Positions 59,151-64,000 of a DNA stretch of 64,000 bases are shown one piece after another. The notes under the pieces are model-generated. The model made no database searches and had not been told where the DNA came from. It was given only the letters and a program-made list of their open reading frames with translations. Source of the DNA: Hirundichthys speculiger (taxonomy: Eukaryota; Chordata; Actinopteri; Beloniformes; Exocoetidae). The stretch spans positions 620,001 through 684,000 of the forward strand of contig JAGFBZ010001180.1 of NCBI GenBank assembly GCA_018398805.1, read 5' to 3'. The position numbers and the translations under genes were made by a program. Within the stretch, counting starts at the first letter, position 1. Every line of letters begins with the position of its first letter.

Positions 59151-60639
59151 AAAAGAAGGAATGATTGCCCAAAAGGGTGGGAAAATAACGTGGAAAGAAG
59201 AAATAAAGAGAGAAAAGACAAGGGAAAAAATGGGGGAGGGGGTGTCGATGCATAATGTGAGTGAAAGGCAGTTAGAGTGGGGCTGACCTTTTCCTGGCCA
59301 GATTAGATTGGCCTGCCAAGACTGCTTAGAGGGACAGATAGAAGCACCGGGATCACACACATTCAGAGCAAACAGGCCACACACATCCTCAGAGTGAACA
59401 TGTTACCAACATCTACAGTGTGTACACACAAACACACACACACATCAGTTCAGGGGTTCATCAGTGCAAGTGTAGGTGAATTGTAAAACAACTTCATATC
59501 CACTGAAACAAATTTTTGTAATTGTATAAAAACTATAGATGCGCCAAACCCATTTTTCTTGGCTTTCCAACCTCCCGCTGACTCGTGCACGCTGAAAGCA
59601 TCCTCAGCATCAGTCTATAGACTGAACAGAGTGATGTCAAGCCCTGCTGAAGTGAATTGTGGGCTGACCCACCCTGTCACTGCTACATTACTGTCTGTTT
59701 GATGCATTTATGTCCAATTTAATGCATCTCTAATAAAAACTCAAATGTTCCATTTTCTCCACTATTTCATGCTATTTGAAACCTGTACATTTTCCAATTT
59801 TAACAATCTAGCTGCGGATCCCTTGAGCTTGACATCTTTATGGGTCAGCTTAATGTACACTTGGTTCAAGGTGTCGCATAGAGATTAAAGCGAGAAAACT
59901 GTGTTTTTTGCAGTTGTTCACTCCCTATATGAGTGGAGTTTAGTCACTTTTACTACACTGAGATTTACTCTGGGTTGATCTTTTGCTTGGTCACACCCTC
60001 ATTTTATCCTCCTTGATGTCTTCTGTAACTCCATACCTGCCGCATATACGGTACAGTCATTTTTTTCAATCAGAATTAGTGGGCTAGGTTTTGTCAATTA
60101 AAGGTTTTTTAATATGCAATTTCAGAGGAATGGTAAGTAAAAATTGTGGAACCTTAAATATGTGTTGTTAAGTGGACACAAATTACTGGAACGTGCTCTG
60201 TGAGGTTATTGGCTTCTGTGACTATGTTCACAACCAAACAAAAAGTGGAAAAAAAAATCCTTATTTGGTTCGGCAAGGGTGGCAAATTTCATCAGAGTGG
60301 CTGTTAGTTAGTCTACACCCGCAGCCTGTCCTTTTTGCTCATTTTCTACGTTTCAAGAGGTACGGAGTTAAGCGGGAGGAAAAATTGCAGCAGTTGCTCA
60401 CAAAGCAGCTGATTTGCAGTCTGACAAGGACACCAGGGTGCTCTGAGACTCAGGTATGCTCCGGGAACAACTGTTATGGGAAGTGGAGTATTGGGAGTCA
60501 CAGACAGGGACAGGCGGCTTTAAAAGGAAGAGTGTCAGCTGTGTCTGGGTCCTCCCAGATGCTGCACACTAGTCCAGCTGAGAGCTTGTAGAAATTGGAA
60601 TAGGTGTAAATAAGATGGCTGTCAGGCCGGTACCTGACA

Positions 60640-61020
60640 GTCACACACAGACGTCTTCAGTCACAACACACACACAGCTCAAATAGTCCCGGTGTAAATG
60701 ACATACACTCTCGAACACAAACACACACCACCTACCTCTGTGTGTTCGATAGGTGCAGTTTAAGTGACAGGTAGACAGACACACACGCAGACAGTCACAC
60801 CTTCAAGGAGTTGGAGAGACAGGACCTAAGTGACAGATGGACAGACGGTCTCAAGCAAACAGTGAAGAGACGCCTCTAAGTGACTGACACACACACACAC
60901 ACACACTACTGACTCCGTGGTTAAGTGGAGCTGAAGGGAGCAGTCAGGCAGTGGTAAGGATTTGTCTGAGCGTTCATCACTTGGTTTATAGAAGTGCCAC
61001 TCACACACACTTACACACAC
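60640..61020. repeat. CA-rich region with degenerate minisatellite
   Basis: Multiple CACACA stretches (including 60887-60907). TAAGTGACAG at 60761, TAAGTGACAG at 60827 and TAAGTGACTG at 60877 recur at 66- and 50-bp intervals, the first two followed by a GTAGACAGAC / ATGGACAGAC word. Probably a decayed tandem array. Confidence 0.6.
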
Positions 61021-61926
61021 ATTTCACCATTTTCTCCAAGATTGATGGGCAAAGTGTCAGTCTCCATCAGTTCATTCAAAGCCTAAACGCTGGCTTTCTC
61101 TTCACTTTTTTCCCTTTCCTGACCATAGCTCCCCTTTTCTCATCTTTTTCCACGTTATTTTAAAGTATTTAATTTGGTTCACTGAGAAGCTGAATTTAAT
61201 TCTTTCACGCCGGTGAAACACTAAATACAGCGCTATGATGGTCAAATGATGATGGAGGTTCTTCAGTGTCCCATTTAGATCAAATGAGTCTGAATGGTGA
61301 ATAGCACTATTTTATTGGTATTTAAAGGTCTAAATTTAAACTTTTTTTTCTCCTGTTGTGTGGAAACTGGCAAACAAACAGGACTTGTGTCTGAAAGCAG
61401 TGTTGATAAGCGTTTATTGTTATCCAGTCATGTCCAGCCGTGTTTCATGTATATTCATGGTTTTTAAAGTATCGATGGTGATGTGAAATTGAGGCACAGC
61501 TAAAAGGAAAAGCAAGCAAAAACAAATAGTCACAAAACTGTGAGGCACTTGTACTAGAATAGTTTTTTTTTTTTTCACATTAAAGATAAACCATTTTACA
61601 GTTGCGTCTCTTTATGCAGTTGCAGGGATTGTATTGTCAGCAAATCTTTACAGGTTGTTTGTAATTGTGATTATGTTTGGGCACTGCAGCTGTAGGAAAA
61701 ATTAACTTTTGGGTTAAAAATAGTTATAATGCAATAACCACTTTTACTCTCCGTTGAAGTCCAACTGTTGAGTTACAATTAAGTATAGGTGAAATAACAA
61801 TTAGCATAAAAGAATCCTGGCTGCTTCTTTGATGTACCAGTGGTCACCGATTCTCGATGTCCTTTCCTTTCCCTTCCTGTTAAAACTGAACTAAAATGTT
61901 GAAACCTTTCCGTTGTCTTTGCACAG

Positions 61927-62119
61927 GAACAGGGTTTGCCACGTGTAGTATCAAGGAGAGTGCAGCAGACAGCGACGCTGACCTCGACGTGGACGGCGAC
62001 GACACCTTGGAGTATGGAAAAGCCCAGTACACCGAGGCCGACATCATACCCTGTTCTGGTGCCGGAGAGGACCAAGGGGAAGCCAGGGAGAGGGAGGCGC
62101 TACGAGGAGCTGTGCTCAA
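61927..62119 (+). CDS. rnf220: rnf220 coding exon: D-rich DADLDVDGDDTLEYGKAQYTE block
   Basis: A 193-nt exon lies between ctttgcacag|GAACAG and GTGCTCAA|gtatat, entered in phase 1 (G+GA = Gly) and left in phase 2. Recognisable parts are TGFATCSIKESAAD, DSDADLDVDGDDTLEYGK, QYTEADIIPCSG and EAREREALRGAVL, all in the RNF220 order. The block is strongly acidic in its first half and ends in a charged, probably helical ERE.ALRGAVLN segment. A second AG six bases inside the exon (GAACAG|GG) could act as an alternative acceptor, dropping two residues in frame, but the upstream AG preserves the conserved GGFRG.GF spacing. The upstream intron is 7.6 kb and holds the fold-back palindrome and a SINE. Confidence 0.95.
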
Positions 62120-62237
62120 GTATATATTCTTCTTCTTCACTCAGGCAAAATATCAATGTAGCTATAGCACAGCTGGCAAAACTGGAAAGCATCTGTTAGC
62201 CACCATTTACATTGACAGGTGTGTGTCTTTGTTGCAG
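62120..62237. other. rnf220 intron (118 bp)
   Basis: Short intron gtatat...gttgcag. It contains a decoy acceptor near 62145 and nothing else. Its minimal length contrasts with the multi-kilobase neighbours. Confidence 0.85.
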
Positions 62238-62293
62238 CGGTGGGATGCCTTCTAACAGAATAACGCCTGAATTCTCCAAATGGGCCAACGATG
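62238..62293 (+). CDS. rnf220: rnf220 coding exon: GGMPSNRITPEFSKWAND (56 nt)
   Basis: The acceptor is tttgttgcag|CGG and the donor AACGATG|gtgagt. The 56-nt exon is entered in phase 2 (AA+C = Asn) and left in phase 1. It reads NGGMPSNRITPEFSKWAND. RITPEFSKWA is a hallmark of vertebrate RNF220. The preceding intron is only 118 bp, the shortest in the window. It contains a second acceptor-like site (cttcttcttcactcag, near 62145) that lies too close to the donor to be usable. Confidence 0.94.
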
Positions 62294-62880
62294 GTGAGTA
62301 AAATAAATCTTTTATTAAAGCGTGCAATACTTTGTATGTCATAAGGTTTGAACGATTATTCAACTGTTTATCAGTAATGGCGTTGAATCTGCAACTTCCT
62401 GCATCTTTATTTTTTAAATAGTGTATTGTTTGGATCTTAATGCTGCAAGTGTTTTAAGGAAGAGGGAATTTATTTGTTGAATCACCATCAAGAAATCATC
62501 AACTAAGAAGCCTCCAGATTCATTTCTTCCTCTCTTTTTGAGCATTGACGTGTGACTTATATTGACTGTCAGAACATAATAGATTACTGCTCTGCTTTGT
62601 AACTTTAGAAAACACAGGAAGATACATAAAACAAGCATTTTTCTTTTCAAATATAAACAGATAACACCAAAAGTCACAACGTATTCAAAAACTAACTTTC
62701 TTGTGTCTCTTGGAAAGATTTTTCGTTGTCTGTGCCACTTGCAGAACACTTCTGAACTTTGTTCGGAAGTGCGTACATAACACCTGAGTTACTTATTCGG
62801 CTCCAGGACAGATTTGCATGTATTTCCCTAAGCTACAGGATGGTGAACTCGGCATGAACCATCTCTTTCTGTGTCTACAG
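62294..62880. other. rnf220 intron (587 bp)
   Basis: From gtgagt to gtctacag, AT-rich unique DNA. The 111-codon minus frame across it (62414-62749) has no recognisable protein features. Confidence 0.8.
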
Positions 62881-62983
62881 AGATGCCATCTACGAGCAAC
62901 GGAGAGAGCAGCAAGACGGACGCCAGCGCTCCTTCATCTTCCTCCTGCATTCCACGCACCTGCAAAAACAGTGAGATTGAAAA
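62881..62983 (+). CDS. rnf220: rnf220 coding exon: EMPSTSNGESS linker and TCKNSEIEK
   Basis: The acceptor is ctgtgtctacag|AG and the donor ATTGAAAA|gtaggt. The 103-nt exon is entered in phase 1 (G+AG = Glu) and left in phase 2. It reads MPSTSNGESSKTDASAPSSS, then SCIPRTCKNSEIE. The ends match vertebrate RNF220 (EMPSTSNGESSK and TCKNS.IEK), while the Ser-rich DASAPSSSSCIPR part looks longer than I expect for mammals. This is the last exon in the window. The C-terminal coiled coil and RING domain that carry ligase activity must be encoded beyond 64000. Confidence 0.94.
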
Positions 62984-64000
62984 GTAGGTCACATACATTG
63001 TAATATAGTTCTGTGACAGGTCCTGTCATAATATGCTGCTGGGTGGCTACAGCAGGGTGTGTATGCTGCGACCAGCTTGGTGCCTTCCATCCTTCTCTCA
63101 GCTTCTTGAAATGAAGTCGTCTGTCCACTCGAGGTTCCTCTCTGAACAGCACAGCAAACCCTGACTCTTAGCTAATTTTCTGAAACTTTTCCCACTGCAG
63201 CCCTTTTCTCAGAAACACCTTGGTGTTTTCTTCCTGTTCCTGGATAGTCATAACATTTGTTTGCCAGTGGTTTAAAACAAAAACATTGCTATTAAAGACA
63301 TCACATGTTCTTAACTGTATGATGCTGCCGGTTTTACTTGACATGTAGTCCTTCACTTTGTAGGTGGCTCAATACAATAGATCATTTAAATGATTCAATC
63401 AGCACTGTGTGGGTTTTTCCTCTCCATATTAAATATCAGCAGAGAGGATAATTGGTGAATAAGCAGAGGAGCTTGAAGTGTATTGATCAGAAGCAGCGCT
63501 GTTAGGCAGGAGCTGTGTGTGTGTTTCGCTGAGTGATAGGATTCATTCGATATTTTGTTGTCTATGGTGCAATCATCCCAGTTTTAGTTTGTGTGTGTTT
63601 GTGTCCGAAACAAAAATATATTGATAGCACCAGTGTTTGCTGTGTTAAGTAGCAGGTGTTGGACGATGCTGATTGTTTCATTACTCCACAAATACAAATG
63701 TACAGTTGGTCTAAATCACTGACAGCTGATTAAAGTTGACAGTCTGTGATGATCTCTTTAAACATTTTTAATAAACTATGAAAAACTTCTTAGCGGATCA
63801 GTGCGCTGTGTTTCAGGCTCTAGCAAACTAAGACACAGCAAGTTAACTGACTAAATGTAAAGATGAACAAATGTAATGAAAAGAAAAGAAGTGTTCAATT
63901 ATTAGGTTTTGAAGTGTCAGAACTTAATATATTCTTTATAAATCATCTGGTCCTCATCTGTTTCACAAAAGTAGAATTAAGAAATCTTAGGTATGTGAGA
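62984..64000. other. rnf220 intron, 5' part (runs off the window)
   Basis: After the donor gtaggt the sequence is AT-rich with a short GT tract (63514-63524). No segment resembling the expected coiled-coil or RING exons is seen, so those lie downstream of the window. Confidence 0.7.

Larger units (their letters stand above)
54305..61926. other. rnf220 intron (7.6 kb) with nested repeats
   Basis: Intron from gtacaa to ctttgcacag. It contains a CpG-bearing patch near 54336-54420, a GT tract (54763-54780), the fold-back palindrome (55149-55953), a teleost repeat fragment (57994-58075), a SINE with target duplication (59004-59150), a purine-rich tract (58850-59000), a CA-rich minisatellite-like region (60640-61020) and a T run (61563-61576). 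Frames of up to 156 codons here are not supported as genes. Confidence 0.6.

Noticed and set aside
61896..62255. 119-codon frame across two exons
   Set aside because: It is the 61927 exon frame read through flanking intron; the GT-AG exon is the real feature.
62984..64000. RING-domain exons at the window end
   Set aside because: No Cys/His pattern or coiled-coil segment with splice sites is present in the last kilobase.
1..64000. CRISPR arrays, prophage, operons, toxin or bacterial systems
   Set aside because: Intron-exon structure, GT-AG splicing and teleost repeats throughout; no regularly spaced repeats or bacterial-type coding density.

Overview
The window looks like teleost fish nuclear DNA. 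It is AT-rich, has very long introns and carries many CA/GT, GGAT and AAAT microsatellites. It also holds short repeats of kinds common in ray-finned fishes: a hAT-type MITE with an 8-bp target duplication, mariner-type MITEs, tRNA-derived SINEs, and repeat tails that run into GGAT tracts. Nothing in it looks bacterial, viral or plasmid-like. All identifications rest on reading the sequence and on family knowledge; no search was run.

The only protein-coding gene I can support is part of rnf220 (E3 ubiquitin-protein ligase RNF220) on the + strand. Nine coding exons lie at 38851-38980, 45336-45384, 48295-48390, 51324-51366, 53118-53242, 54175-54304, 61927-62119, 62238-62293 and 62881-62983. They total 925 nt. 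Reading phase is consistent across every junction, all splice sites are GT-AG, and the 307 complete codons contain no stop. The N-terminal coding exon(s) lie before position 1, and the C-terminal coiled coil and RING exons lie beyond 64000. Whether this is the rnf220a or rnf220b copy cannot be settled here.

Layout: 1-38850 is the 3' part of a very large intron. It has no supportable exon, but holds mobile-element relics, microsatellites and about fifteen stretches that read like conserved non-coding regulatory DNA (homeodomain-, ONECUT-, RFX-, NF-kappaB- and NFI-like words). From 38851 to 62983 are the rnf220 exons, which encode a first CxxC-H zinc-finger-like segment, an S/P-rich linker, a basic helix with a K/R-rich NLS-like run, a C2HC finger, an acidic D-rich block and a Ser-rich linker. 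From 62984 to 64000 is the start of the next intron.

The most interesting observations concern rnf220 regulation. A compact CpG-rich internal promoter with ETS-, CRE- and YY1-like sites lies at about 50874-51000. It is followed by an alternative first coding exon (51137-51163, MEEVENKRE) that splices in frame to the 51324 exon, so a short isoform lacking the N-terminus and first finger is predicted. A dual-use donor at 53164/53165 can include or remove the whole C2HC finger in frame. An in-frame cassette exon (48295-48390) has a weak donor immediately followed by a CA repeat. Separately, 55149-55953 is an ~800-bp fold-back palindrome around a MITE, with a 28-bp microhomology deletion in one arm. 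I found no evidence for a wholly new biological system.
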